From JAAYYM01 sp964631375 (lineage in GTDB: Bacteria > Bacillota > Clostridia > Lachnospirales > Lachnospiraceae), in contig CAZVYQ010000008.1 in NCBI GenBank assembly GCA_964631375.1, positions 1-64,000 of the forward strand: DNA of 64,000 bases. Direction: 5' to 3'. Below the pieces are notes generated by a model. That model did no database searches and was not told the origin of the DNA. It saw only the letters and a list, made by a program, of their open reading frames with translations. Each line of letters opens with the position of its first letter. Positions within the stretch are counted from its first letter, which is position 1. The position numbers were made by a program, and so were the translations under genes. Below, piece by piece: positions 53,468 to 62,812 of the stretch.

Positions 53468-54642
53468 ATTCTGTAATTTCCGCTCAGTGCAAGAAAAGCA
53501 AAGAGATACAGACAATTATCATAATAACGTCTGTCACCTGTCCGCAGTGGTGTCTCCCAGAACAGACGGACACATTGTTTTGCCTCTTCACTCATTCTGA
53601 CATCACCGGCCAGTGAAGCCATTGCATTCATTGCAATGATTGCTACCGGATGTAGTGCCGGTTCATCAATCACCGTTCCATCAATCTCATAGACCTTATA
53701 ATCTGTATGCGATATCCCTGCAAAAAATCTCTGTATACGTTCTGCACATTCACATTCCCATTCATCTGCCATAAACCATGAATAATCCAGACCCAGATTT
53801 CCTGCCACACGATAGGCATCACTATAATACTTGTCATGTACGCCAAAATGATCCTGATACTTACAAAAGGGTCTGCCCTCATAGTCAGCATACTCCGCAG
53901 TCAATCCCGTGATCGGATGTGCCGCTTTCTTCAGATAAGCCCGACTGCATTGGGCTGCTTCCTTCCAAAAGGCTCTGTCCTCTTCATCAGCCCATAGTGC
54001 AAACAACTCATAAAAATGTGGAAGATGGTAAGATGGATCGCTCCAGTCACACTCCGGAATAAACTTAATCAACTGATTGGATGGTTCCCACATCGGAAAA
54101 CCTTTGGTATCGTCAGACACCAGTCCACGTCCCATACAGGTATTACCATTTCCTTTATGAACACATTCATGCAAAATCGCACGTGCCTCCTCGGAGTAGT
54201 GAAAGATACCCTCTCCATCTCCCCAGCGATTCGCTGCAAAAAACAATGCCATTGCAAAATATTCTTCTCCATCCGGTGCAGGTCCGTCTGCATTTCTTTT
54301 TCCATTCAGATCACAGGACCATGCAAAATAACCATGATTGACTCCATCAGGCATCCACATATAGGTCTTTGTCCACTTCCAGATCCGATCAAACTCTTCC
54401 TTTTTATCAAGCTGTACACACATCATCATGCCATAAGACATCCCCTCTGTACGCACATCATGATTTCCTGTATCAGTCAAAAATCCCATATCGTCACCGA
54501 CCATATGATAGATTTTCTCAGATTCATCTCCATAGAACATTGTCTGGAAGATCTGCTCCAGACGTTCCCTGATTTTCTGTTGATTGTACCCCAGTTCTGC
54601 AAAAACATTTCGATAAATCCCTGTTGCAAAAGCTCCTTGCAT
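53434..54642 (-). CDS. GH8 reducing-end xylose-releasing exo-oligoxylanase
   Basis: A 402-residue glycoside hydrolase of family 8, like Rex enzymes of Bifidobacterium and Bacillus. The catalytic acid Glu is in DVRTEGMSYGMMMCVQL (about residue 65). FAWSCDLNGKRNADGPAPDGEEYFAMALFFAANRW (key DGPAPDGEEYFAMAL) follows as the (alpha/alpha)6 barrel core. No signal peptide is present, so it trims imported xylo-oligosaccharides inside the cell. GGAGGTG lies 7 nt before the ATG at 54642. It is the last gene of an operon of three GGDEF proteins. Confidence 0.87.
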   Translation of the reverse strand: MQGAFATGIYRNVFAELGYNQQKIRERLEQIFQTMFYGDESEKIYHMVGDDMGFLTDTGNHDVRTEGMSYGMMMCVQLDKKEEFDRIWKWTKTYMWMPDGVNHGYFAWSCDLNGKRNADGPAPDGEEYFAMALFFAANRWGDGEGIFHYSEEARAILHECVHKGNGNTCMGRGLVSDDTKGFPMWEPSNQLIKFIPECDWSDPSYHLPHFYELFALWADEEDRAFWKEAAQCSRAYLKKAAHPITGLTAEYADYEGRPFCKYQDHFGVHDKYYSDAYRVAGNLGLDYSWFMADEWECECAERIQRFFAGISHTDYKVYEIDGTVIDEPALHPVAIIAMNAMASLAGDVRMSEEAKQCVRLFWETPLRTGDRRYYDNCLYLFAFLALSGNYRIYCPSESACLP

Positions 54643-54656
54643 ATGCAGCACCTCCA

Positions 54657-55970
54657 TTAAGCTGTAGTGTCCAGAACCACCTGGTTTCGTCCATGTTCCT
54701 TCGCATAATACAATTTCTCGTCAGCCTCATGAATCTGTTCAGCAATCACACCTTTCAGATCACAGACTGCCACACCAAAGGACATGGTAAATCTTATCTC
54801 CTGTTCGTTATATTCAACAACCGTCTCTCTGATCTTTCTTAGTATATCCTCCAAAATCACTGCTGCTGTAGGTGCGTCTTTACGTTCAAATATAAATAAA
54901 AATTCCTCACCACCCCAGCGAATGACATAGCCTCTGCCAGTCATTCCCTCTGTCAAAACAGAAGCGACTGTCTGTAGTACAATATCTCCTGCTTCATGTC
55001 CATATGTATCATTGACCTTTTTGAAGAAATCAATGTCTCCCATGGCTATGGTATAGGGCTTCTGATTCTTTTCCGACTTTTCTCTTGCAGCATCAATCCT
55101 CTTATAACCTGCTCGTCTGTTATACAACCCGGTCAAAGGATCGCGTTCGATTACCTTACGCAGAGAATTCTGCACATGTATGGTAAAACGGCCAATGTCT
55201 CCCAGCTCATCATCCCTTTGCAGTACTACGGGATCAATATCCGTTGACAGATTCTCTCTATCCATCTCTCTCAGCAGCTCCATGATCTTCTTAATGGCTC
55301 TCACAACCTGCGTACTGAATCTGACAATGATCAATGCTGTGATCAAGAGTGCTAAAAGCGTCAAAGCAATGTTATGAAATACCGTTCCATAGATCAGACT
55401 CTTAACACCTTTGGCCGGCTTAGCAGTGGCAATCATGCCAATGCACTCACCCCGATCATTTAAGATCGGACCATAATAAGCGTAGTAATCATTATTACCG
55501 ACCTGTACATTGTCATAAAATCTGGCCTCCGGACTCTCCCACATTTTCTTGGAGATCATCAAATGTGCTGCAGTTCCGATACAACGATTCTCTTCCTCGT
55601 CTACAATGGTCGTCAACATTCTGACATCATAGAAAAAGATCGTGATATCTACACCGGTATCCCGTTTCAGTCTGTCCATGATATGATACTGTCCACTGAT
55701 CAATTCTCCACCCTTGGTCAGTGCCATCTTGTCATCTTCCTCAACCAGAATATCATAATCACCCGGATAAGCCACATCATATGCAATCAAAGCAGCAGAA
55801 CCCACGTCCTGTAGATCCTGCTGCACCTGAGACTGCATTCCCTTTGTAAACGCAATTGTTGTGAACAAAATGATGACGGCACCCAACAGTGACAACGGCA
55901 GTAACGTCATTCTCATAAAGGATCTGTACAGACTGCCCTGTCCCTTATGTCTCATCTTCTCAATTTGCAT
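54657..55970 (-). CDS. Diguanylate cyclase with Cache sensor and HAMP
   Basis: A 437-residue membrane protein. First helix at about residues 20-45, a single extracellular Cache-like domain (about 46-185), a second helix (about 195-220), a HAMP segment and a GGDEF domain (about 270-437). The active site is RWGGEEF near residue 350. The RxxD inhibitory site normally just before it is absent. The ATG at 55970 has GGGAGA upstream; longer starts lack a site. It overlaps the LacI-like GGDEF gene by 11 bp. It would make cyclic-di-GMP in response to an extracellular signal. Confidence 0.85.
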   Translation of the reverse strand: MQIEKMRHKGQGSLYRSFMRMTLLPLSLLGAVIILFTTIAFTKGMQSQVQQDLQDVGSAALIAYDVAYPGDYDILVEEDDKMALTKGGELISGQYHIMDRLKRDTGVDITIFFYDVRMLTTIVDEEENRCIGTAAHLMISKKMWESPEARFYDNVQVGNNDYYAYYGPILNDRGECIGMIATAKPAKGVKSLIYGTVFHNIALTLLALLITALIIVRFSTQVVRAIKKIMELLREMDRENLSTDIDPVVLQRDDELGDIGRFTIHVQNSLRKVIERDPLTGLYNRRAGYKRIDAAREKSEKNQKPYTIAMGDIDFFKKVNDTYGHEAGDIVLQTVASVLTEGMTGRGYVIRWGGEEFLFIFERKDAPTAAVILEDILRKIRETVVEYNEQEIRFTMSFGVAVCDLKGVIAEQIHEADEKLYYAKEHGRNQVVLDTTA

Positions 55971-57876
55971 TGTGATTCTCCCGTTCCTTGTCATGGAACT
56001 GTGTCTTATTACGATACATGGTCTCATCTGCCATCTTCACCGCATCATCCAATGTAATATTCTGATCCGGGGTTATGATCTGCTGTCCCATACTGATACT
56101 GAGTTCATACGGCAGTGCCATCCTCTTGACACGCTTTTTCAGTTGTGTAGCTGCTTCCTCACAGTACCGCTTTACCTGATCACTGTTATATACAGTTCCA
56201 ATTACAAGGTATTCATCTCCACCATACCTGATACCAAGCCATTCCTTCGGGAATACCTTCTGTAGGATCTCTGCCACTGTTTTGATTGCAAGATCTCCAT
56301 GGAGATGTCCATAATTGTCATTGATACTCTTCATTGAATCAATATCTGCAAAGATAATGATTGTATCCTTCTTTTGCTGCCTGTTATGATTATAATATTG
56401 ATAAGCCAGACGCTTATATCCCATTCTGTTGAGCAAGCCTGTCATGGCATCTCTGATATACATATCCGTCAATTCCTGATTCATCAACATATAGATATGT
56501 CGCTGGCAGTATTTCTCAAACCCATTACTGATTCCCTTGCTCCAGTCATAACAGTATCTGTTCTCCAGTAGCCTGAGCTGATCTCTGCATACAAAATACC
56601 CCAAAATCTTATCCTGAAAATGTAATGATACAAACAGAAATACAGAGTTCTGATCCTGTACCATACTCTCCGGTATCAGCTTCCTTGTCTCAAACAGTTC
56701 CTTGGGTCTCAATTCCCCGTCTTCCATATGTACTACCTTAAGTAGTTCATCACTGTAGTGGGTCTTACCCTGATCCAAATCCTCGATATTAATGGCCAAG
56801 GGAAGAGTATTTGGCTCTGCCATAAAACAAAAGGTATCTCCCTCAAAGAAATGATCTTCCTGAAAGAACTTTTGCATTTCCTCCGATAAGAGTCCGGGAT
56901 CATCAATTTCGATGAAAAATTCTTCTAAATGACGTAGGTGACTTCCAAAATCCAATGTCATCTTCTGTCTATAAAAGGCATCCATACAGTTATTACGCTG
57001 CTCCTCAGACAATTCTGTAACACATCCACAGCTGCCCCGTAACACTGCACTGGAACTGAGTAACTCTTTTCTCTCTACTTCTTCTCCATTCATCTGCTTC
57101 TTCAGATGCTGGATTGCCCTCTCCCCAAGTTGATCCCAGTTTCTATTGACGGTAGACAATGATGGGGTAAAGGAAGCTGCAGAACTTGTATCATCAAAGC
57201 CTACAACCTTAACCTCCTCCGGAACCTTGATCCCATGCTTATATAGACAGGTCAAGACTGCAATCGCTCCCTCATCATTCACGCAGACGATGGCTTCCGG
57301 CAGATCATGATTCTCAACCATCGATGTTGTATGTCTGTATGCAAAATCATAGGACCAGTCACCTGGCTCGATCACCCGCTTTGGATCAGGCTGCAGTCCG
57401 TTCTCCTTCATGGCATCCAGAAATGCTCTCATTCTCTCGCTGCTCTCATAATTCGTAGCCGGTCCACCCAGATAAGCAATGTCATGAAGTCCATGCACCT
57501 TGATCAGATGCTCTGTAATCTCATGCATACCACTGTAATTATCCGTTCCAATATAATCCAGCCCATCTACCAGATACTCCAGACAGAGAACCGGCGTCTT
57601 GCTTTCCAGAATCCTGCACTTCTCCCGTTCGAGAACCTCCAGAGAATTGAATATATTGGCAAACAGAATCACACCATCAAAGTCTTCATAGTGAATCAAA
57701 TTGAAGATGTTGTATTCTCCTTGGTTGAATGCCGGTTTTTCATCATAATAACCATAGCAGACAAACAAATATAGATCGATATCGTCATCTACAATTGCTT
57801 TTTGAATTCCATTCATAACAGAAAATACATACTCATATGACCATCCGGTAGTCAACAACGCAATCTTTCTCTTCAT
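55960..57876 (-). CDS. LacI-type sugar-sensor/GGDEF protein without HTH
   Basis: A 638-residue cytosolic protein. Residues 3-280 form the periplasmic-binding/LacI sensor fold (LLTTGWSYEYVFSVMNGIQKA, FDGVILFANIF, VVGFDDTSSAASFTPSLSTV), lacking the N-terminal DNA-binding helices. A linker of 180 residues follows. The GGDEF domain (about 465-625) has RYGGDEY near residue 552 and no RxxD site. It would sense an intracellular sugar and set cyclic-di-GMP. It lies 26 bp after the 7TM-GGDEF gene. Similar proteins are frequent in Lachnospiraceae and linked to polysaccharide use. Confidence 0.85.
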   Translation of the reverse strand: MKRKIALLTTGWSYEYVFSVMNGIQKAIVDDDIDLYLFVCYGYYDEKPAFNQGEYNIFNLIHYEDFDGVILFANIFNSLEVLEREKCRILESKTPVLCLEYLVDGLDYIGTDNYSGMHEITEHLIKVHGLHDIAYLGGPATNYESSERMRAFLDAMKENGLQPDPKRVIEPGDWSYDFAYRHTTSMVENHDLPEAIVCVNDEGAIAVLTCLYKHGIKVPEEVKVVGFDDTSSAASFTPSLSTVNRNWDQLGERAIQHLKKQMNGEEVERKELLSSSAVLRGSCGCVTELSEEQRNNCMDAFYRQKMTLDFGSHLRHLEEFFIEIDDPGLLSEEMQKFFQEDHFFEGDTFCFMAEPNTLPLAINIEDLDQGKTHYSDELLKVVHMEDGELRPKELFETRKLIPESMVQDQNSVFLFVSLHFQDKILGYFVCRDQLRLLENRYCYDWSKGISNGFEKYCQRHIYMLMNQELTDMYIRDAMTGLLNRMGYKRLAYQYYNHNRQQKKDTIIIFADIDSMKSINDNYGHLHGDLAIKTVAEILQKVFPKEWLGIRYGGDEYLVIGTVYNSDQVKRYCEEAATQLKKRVKRMALPYELSISMGQQIITPDQNITLDDAVKMADETMYRNKTQFHDKERENHNAN

Positions 57877-57902
57877 ACTGAACTCCTCCGTTCTCTGTAT
57901 GA

Positions 57903-59606
57903 TCAGTCTCTTGCATCAATCAGTCCAGCGTCCTTCATTTTCCGTTTCATTCTATACATACGTTTATCAGCCAGTTCATAGACAGCATCAGAATCTCCTC
58001 CGGCACACTCCGTACTAAATGCATAACCCCATGCAACACTAAGACGGATATCCTTTTCCCGGATATTCTGTCTTGCCATCATTTCCTCCATCAAATCAAT
58101 GCGTCCCTGTAGTCTGGCTCTGGAAATGTTCGGTAAAATGACCATGAACTCGTCGCCGCCCATTCTTCCCACTGTCCCATCAGCCATAAACGTTTTTGCC
58201 AGTATGGCGGCAAAATCCTTTAATAGCCTGTCTCCGCAGGCATGACCCAGTGTATCATTGATTCTTTTGAGATTATTCAGGTCAAGGCTTAAGATTGCAT
58301 AGCCCTGCTGTCCATACTCCAGTTCCTGCAAGACTTCCTCGCACTTTGCCCTGTTATGTATGTTGGTCAGTTCATCGGAATATGCCATTTTCAGTAATAC
58401 CTTATGCTCTGCCTTGATATACATGTTGTCAACCATTGAAACACAATAACTGATAATCAGGAAAATGATAAACAGTAGTGTTCCGAACGGTACAAGACTG
58501 ATCATGTCTCGCATAAAATCAGGCATAATATATTTCTGGATATTAAAACGCATCATATCCGAGATAACAAATGCAACCAATATCAAAATGCCCACTGATA
58601 TGATACGCATCGTGCGTTTGTCATCTCTCAGATGCTTGATGGCAACCACCACGATAAATGGTCCATATAAAACCAACAGTCCCAGATAAACCGGCAGCAT
58701 GGCAGGTAAATGTATCAGATTTGTAATATGCAGTAGTTCAGCTGTCACAAAAAACAGAGCACTGCAAATACTCAATATACGAAAGATCAATTTTTCAAAA
58801 TATAACTCATTTCCAATCATGAAAAAGAAAATCATAATCGGCAATGGTGCAAAGTACAACGCTGTATATTCAATCAGGGAATTCTCCCATAAGTTCTGTG
58901 AGAATACCTGCATCAGCTGATAATTACATGAAATCCATACACCGATGGCAATGGAAAACAAAGAGATCCAAAACAGCCATCGAAACTCACGGTCATAAAA
59001 TTGTGCAAACGTAGCAATCAAAATCAGAATACAGCCAAATACAATCAAGAACACACTGATACACAATGCCAGACGGTACTCATAAATATAATCAGAAACC
59101 GCATGATTACCCTCTAGGATTAGAACCTTGTCAAAGGATGTAAAAGCTTCATTCTCAGTGACCTGTAGAGAGATCTGTAGCTGCTTTCCCATATAGTCCT
59201 TCGGAAGCTCCACATAGTGAAATCCATTTCCAACCATCCAATTCGGATGACCCGGTTCACCTTCGTACTGATAGATACTCTGATTATCAATGCTAACCTC
59301 TACCGCACAATGATAGGTCAGAAATCTAAGTAATGGATCCTGAACCTCTTTTGTGGAAAGTGTATTGGTCATCAGGATTGTATCTCCCTTGTCAACCGCC
59401 TGAAATGCAAAGTCTGATAATGTCACATCCTGATAATGGTCATCATTGATTTGAACCTGCCAGCCTGTATCCATCAGAACTCCGTCAGCATATGGAACCT
59501 TATGCCCGATCAGATAGAAAAGAAAGCAAATCAGACTGATAATGACAAGCGTCGAAATCAAAGCACTAATTAAGTTTTTTCTCTCTTTCAGCTTATGTAT
59601 CATCAT
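57903..59606 (-). CDS. Seven-helix sensor diguanylate cyclase
   Basis: A 567-residue membrane protein. The N-terminal helix is followed by a 7TMR-DISM-like extracellular domain (about 45-175, beta-rich), seven membrane helices (about 185-390) and a GGDEF domain (about 405-560) with RMGGDEF near 483. No RxxD inhibitory site precedes it. GAGGT lies before the ATG ATG. It is the first gene of the four-gene GGDEF/GH8 operon. DISM domains are thought to bind carbohydrates, which fits the xylanase at the end of the operon. Confidence 0.85.
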   Translation of the reverse strand: MMIHKLKERKNLISALISTLVIISLICFLFYLIGHKVPYADGVLMDTGWQVQINDDHYQDVTLSDFAFQAVDKGDTILMTNTLSTKEVQDPLLRFLTYHCAVEVSIDNQSIYQYEGEPGHPNWMVGNGFHYVELPKDYMGKQLQISLQVTENEAFTSFDKVLILEGNHAVSDYIYEYRLALCISVFLIVFGCILILIATFAQFYDREFRWLFWISLFSIAIGVWISCNYQLMQVFSQNLWENSLIEYTALYFAPLPIMIFFFMIGNELYFEKLIFRILSICSALFFVTAELLHITNLIHLPAMLPVYLGLLVLYGPFIVVVAIKHLRDDKRTMRIISVGILILVAFVISDMMRFNIQKYIMPDFMRDMISLVPFGTLLFIIFLIISYCVSMVDNMYIKAEHKVLLKMAYSDELTNIHNRAKCEEVLQELEYGQQGYAILSLDLNNLKRINDTLGHACGDRLLKDFAAILAKTFMADGTVGRMGGDEFMVILPNISRARLQGRIDLMEEMMARQNIREKDIRLSVAWGYAFSTECAGGDSDAVYELADKRMYRMKRKMKDAGLIDARD

Positions 59607-59771
59607 GCTATTACCTCGTTTATATCATAACATATCTTATTTCTGCGGTAAAATAAAAAATATAGAAATAATCTATTGTTTAAGTATTAATATATTGATA
59701 TGATGAAGTTCAGCAGAAAAAAATATCAATCTTTCTGCCAAACGGGAAAACCAAATATCAGGAGGTAATTT

Positions 59772-60500
59772 ATGCAAATCTTGAAAGCTAAGAACTATGA
59801 ACAAATGAGCCGTATTGCGGCAAACATCATCTCTGCGCAGATCATTATGAAGCCTGACAGTGTACTTGGACTGGCTACAGGCTCCACCCCTATTGGCACC
59901 TATGCTGAACTCGTAAAGCGTTTCGAGAATGGAGATCTCGATTTTTCCGCCGTTACCAGCATCAATCTGGACGAATACAAGGGACTGCCGGGAGACAATG
60001 ACCAAAGCTATCGCTATTTTATGAACACCAACCTGTTTGATCATGTCAATATCAACAAAGAACATACATATGTACCAAACGGACTGGAACCTGATTCTGA
60101 CAAGGCCTGCAGTGATTACAACGCCATCATTCATCAGTATGGCGGTGGCGTAGACCTACAGCTTCTCGGACTTGGCCATAATGGACACATTGGTTTCAAT
60201 GAGCCATCTGATGCCTTTGATAAAGAGACACACTGCGTCGATCTCTCAGAGCGTACCATTGAGGCAAATGCCCGTTTCTTTGAAAATAAAGATGCCGTTC
60301 CTAAGCAGGCATATACAATGGGGATTCAGACCATCATGAATGCAAAAAAGGTACTTGTCATTGTCAGTGGAAAGGATAAAGCTGAAATTGTCAAAAAGGC
60401 CTTCTTCGGCCCGATCACTCCACAGGTTCCTGCTTCTGCTCTGCAGCTGCATCAGGACTTTATTCTGGTTGGTGACGAGGATGCACTGTCCTTAATCTAG
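59772..60500 (+). CDS. nagB: Glucosamine-6-phosphate deaminase
   Basis: A 242-residue NagB. It converts glucosamine-6-phosphate to fructose-6-phosphate and ammonia. Motifs: LATGSTPIGTYAELV (about residues 34-48), the catalytic Asp of SINLDEYKGL, LLGLGHNGHIGFNEP, and the catalytic His in that segment. The C-terminal allosteric extension of E. coli NagB is missing, as in Gram-positives. GGAGGT lies 7 nt before the ATG. nagA follows on the same strand. Confidence 0.95.
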   Translation: MQILKAKNYEQMSRIAANIISAQIIMKPDSVLGLATGSTPIGTYAELVKRFENGDLDFSAVTSINLDEYKGLPGDNDQSYRYFMNTNLFDHVNINKEHTYVPNGLEPDSDKACSDYNAIIHQYGGGVDLQLLGLGHNGHIGFNEPSDAFDKETHCVDLSERTIEANARFFENKDAVPKQAYTMGIQTIMNAKKVLVIVSGKDKAEIVKKAFFGPITPQVPASALQLHQDFILVGDEDALSLI

Positions 60501-60520
60501 ATGATTCTGTAACATTTTTC

Positions 60521-60555
60521 AAAGGCACACATCATGGTAAATGTTGTGTGCCTTT
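60521..60555. terminator. Hairpin between nagB and nagA
   Basis: AAAGGCACAC (60521-60530) pairs perfectly with GTGTGCCTTT (60546-60555), with a 15-nt loop. The T run is short (TTTACTC), so it may weaken or attenuate rather than end transcription, reducing nagA relative to nagB. nagA starts 53 bp later with a good site. Confidence 0.6.
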
Positions 60556-60608
60556 ACTCAACCAATCATAAGTCTATGGACTTTCAGAGCTACAACGGAG
60601 GATATACT

Positions 60609-61748
60609 ATGTGGATTCGAAACGCCAAAATATACACAGAGGACTGTAAGTTCATACCCGGAGATATTGAGTTGTCAGATCAGACGATCTCTTCTGTAGT
60701 GCTAAAAACACTGCCTGTGCAAATAACCGATACAGACAGCATAGATGCAGCAGGATTGTATGCCATTCCCGGTTTGATTGATATCCACTTTCACGCTTGC
60801 GAGGGCAACGATTTCTGTGACGGAACAACCGAAGCACTGTCATCTATTGCACACTATGAGGCACAAAATGGCATCACCTCCATCTGTCCTGCAACCATGT
60901 CACTGACTCCCACAAAGTTGATGACTATATGCAAGGCAGCGGCTGCCTTTCATTCTGCTCCCGATGAAGCAGCACTTGTTGGAATCAATCTGGAAGGCCC
61001 CTTTCTCTCACATGAAAAGAAAGGTGCTCAAAATGCCAAATATCTGCTTGCTCCGGATGTTTCTCTGGTCAGACGGCTAAATGAAGTCTCCCATGGGATG
61101 ATCAAACTGGTCTCATTGGCCCCAGAGCTGCCCGGTGCCCTTGATTTCATCCATGAATTAAAAGATGAGTTCGTGATATCTGCAGCACATACCACTGCTG
61201 ATTATGACACCTCCAAGAAAGCCTTTCAGGAAGGTATGTCCCATGTAACACATCTCTATAATGCCATGATGCCCTTTTCTCACAGGGCTCCCGGATTGAT
61301 CGGAGCCGCATATGATTCTCCTCATTGTAAGGCAGAGCTGATCTGTGATGGTGTGCATGTATCTCCAACCGCAATCCGCATGACATTCTCTCTTTTTGGA
61401 GAGGATCGTATCATTCTGGTTAGCGACTCCATGATGGCTACAGGGTTATCTGATGGTTCCTATACCCTTGGTGGTCAAGAAGTAATTGTAAAAGACAGTC
61501 TGGCAACACTGACTGATGGAACCATTGCAGGATCAGTCACAAATCTGTTTTCCTGTATGACCAATGCAGTCAATATAGGGATTCCCCTTGAAAGTGCTGT
61601 CAAATGTGCATCCGTCAATCCTGCAAAAGCAATTGGAATCTATGAAAAAACCGGAAGCCTCGCTCCCGGTAAATTCGCTGATCTGTTATTATTAAAGCCT
61701 GACCTGTCACTACACTCTGTATATTTGAGAGGTCAAAAAATCAAATAG
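60609..61748 (+). CDS. nagA: N-acetylglucosamine-6-phosphate deacetylase
   Basis: A 379-residue amidohydrolase. Metal and substrate motifs: PGLIDIHFHACEGNDF (HxH), NLEGPFLSHEKKGAQN (Glu ligand), ISAAHTTADYD (His), HLYNAMMPFSHRAPG (His) and LVSDSMMATG (catalytic Asp). The enzyme removes acetate from GlcNAc-6-phosphate, and NagB takes the product. The ATG at 60609 has GGAGG 7 nt upstream; the longer frame from 60534 begins inside the hairpin region. Together with nagB it feeds amino sugars from chitin, mucin or cell walls into glycolysis. Confidence 0.94.
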   Translation: MWIRNAKIYTEDCKFIPGDIELSDQTISSVVLKTLPVQITDTDSIDAAGLYAIPGLIDIHFHACEGNDFCDGTTEALSSIAHYEAQNGITSICPATMSLTPTKLMTICKAAAAFHSAPDEAALVGINLEGPFLSHEKKGAQNAKYLLAPDVSLVRRLNEVSHGMIKLVSLAPELPGALDFIHELKDEFVISAAHTTADYDTSKKAFQEGMSHVTHLYNAMMPFSHRAPGLIGAAYDSPHCKAELICDGVHVSPTAIRMTFSLFGEDRIILVSDSMMATGLSDGSYTLGGQEVIVKDSLATLTDGTIAGSVTNLFSCMTNAVNIGIPLESAVKCASVNPAKAIGIYEKTGSLAPGKFADLLLLKPDLSLHSVYLRGQKIK

Positions 61749-61761
61749 ACATAGGATCTGA

Positions 61762-62199
61762 TTATTGACACAGCCTTGCTACAACCTCATTGATGACCTT
61801 TCCATCAGCCTTGCCCTTTAGTTCGGGCATGATCGTTTTCATGATCATCCCTTTATTCTTTGATGCAATCACCTCACCAAACTTCTCTTTTAGAATTGCT
61901 TCTACTTCTTGGGCTGACAGCATTTTAGGGGCATATTCCTCAAATACTGTAAGTCTTGCCTTGTATTCGGCAAGCAGCTCTGTACGCTCTGCCGGACAGG
62001 TCTCGATCTGTTCCTTAACACTTTTTAGCTCCTTTAGAATTGCCTGATCAACAAGTTCCTCCGGAATGTCCTCTCTGCATCCTGCATCAATCCCCAGCTT
62101 CTTTGCTGCAGCATACAATACTGAAATAGAATCTTTTCGTTCCTTATCATGAGCCTTCATAGCTTCCATCATGTCTTTTTGTAATTTTGATAACTGCAT
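61762..62199 (-). CDS. GatB/YqeY domain protein
   Basis: A 145-residue protein equal to the stand-alone YqeY family: MQLSKLQKDMMEAMKAHDKERKDSISVLYAAAKKLGID (cut for length), an all-helical N-terminal part and C-terminal GKADGKVINEVVARL. It resembles the tail of the GatB subunit, which binds tRNA. Its own role is unproven. AAGGAGG lies 8 nt before the ATG at 62199, which decides between three in-frame Met codons. It is convergent with nagA, 13 bp apart. Confidence 0.85.
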   Translation of the reverse strand: MQLSKLQKDMMEAMKAHDKERKDSISVLYAAAKKLGIDAGCREDIPEELVDQAILKELKSVKEQIETCPAERTELLAEYKARLTVFEEYAPKMLSAQEVEAILKEKFGEVIASKNKGMIMKTIMPELKGKADGKVINEVVARLCQ

Positions 62200-62240
62200 T
62201 CTGATATCCTCCTTTTGCATATATACAATCATAATAAATC

Positions 62241-62420
62241 AAAACCAGGCTTCTGGGTTTGAAAATCTTCCCCTAAAATTTCTGCTTTAGGATATTCTTT
62301 GCTCCATGTATATCCCTGATCCAATGAAGCCCTTCCTTGATTATACAATTTCTATCAGTAAAATGCAATTTTCTATAATTACATTCTTCTTCTGCTGTTT
62401 TGGACAATTTCTTGTTCTCA
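62241..62420 (-). pseudogene. Degraded TnpB-like remnant with IS200/IS605-type end
   Basis: A minus-strand frame of about 40 residues ends DIHGAKNILKQKF at 62273. This resembles the last RuvC motif of TnpB/IS605 OrfB (DRDINAAKNIL). Upstream in the same frame is LHFTDRNCIIKEG. About 20 bp past the stop lies an imperfect hairpin (AAACCA/TGGGTTT) like an IS605 right end. The reading frame is otherwise too short and enters the N gap; it is a fossil at best. Confidence 0.4.
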
Positions 62421-62659
62421 TTNNNNNNNNNNNNNNNNNNNNNNNNNNNNNNNNNNNNNNNNNNNNNNNNNNNNNNNNNNNNNNNNNNNNNNNNNNNNNN
62501 NNNNNNNNNNNNNNNNNNNNNNTTTGGACAATTTCTTGTTCTCATTTTGATATTTGTCCATAATATGTTATTATATTCCATTTTTTGTACAAATAGCATT
62601 ACATTTTCTTATAATTGTCCAAGATCCTCTCGAAATGTAAATATATGTTTGCTTTTTGG
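62397..62659. repeat. Intergenic structured repeat, copy C
   Basis: Homologous to 33271-33407: left arm TTTGGACAATT (62399 and again 62523), right arm AATTGTCCAA (62613-62622), 12 nt, then a 25-nt block (62635-62659) identical in copy B and nearly so at 86-103. Copies B and C share their upstream part (ATAATTACATT) too. The N gap lies inside this copy. Confidence 0.6.
62423..62522. other. Scaffold gap of 100 N
   Basis: Exactly 100 N. The same 24 bases stand on each side (62399-62422 and 62523-62546), so the two contigs probably overlap there and no sequence is missing. Copy B crosses the same point without a break. Confidence 0.9.
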
Positions 62660-62812
62660 AAAATTCTTTACTTACATATTGTAAATTTATCCAATGATAA
62701 ACAAGTTCTATAGTCCTTTATTCTCTTCTCCACTAATGTCATTTGTATTTTGTCTGATCCATGTGGTATACTGTATTTTCTAATAGTAACATGAGAGGAA
62801 CAAAAAAAATTT

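Noticed and set aside
60534..60608. Upstream extension of nagA
   Set aside because: It begins inside the nagB-nagA hairpin, and the ribosome binding site and family start fit 60609.
62273..62599. Minus-strand frame running across the N gap
   Set aside because: The X run makes it artificial. The parts on each side do not form one recognisable protein; only the last 40 residues look TnpB-like.
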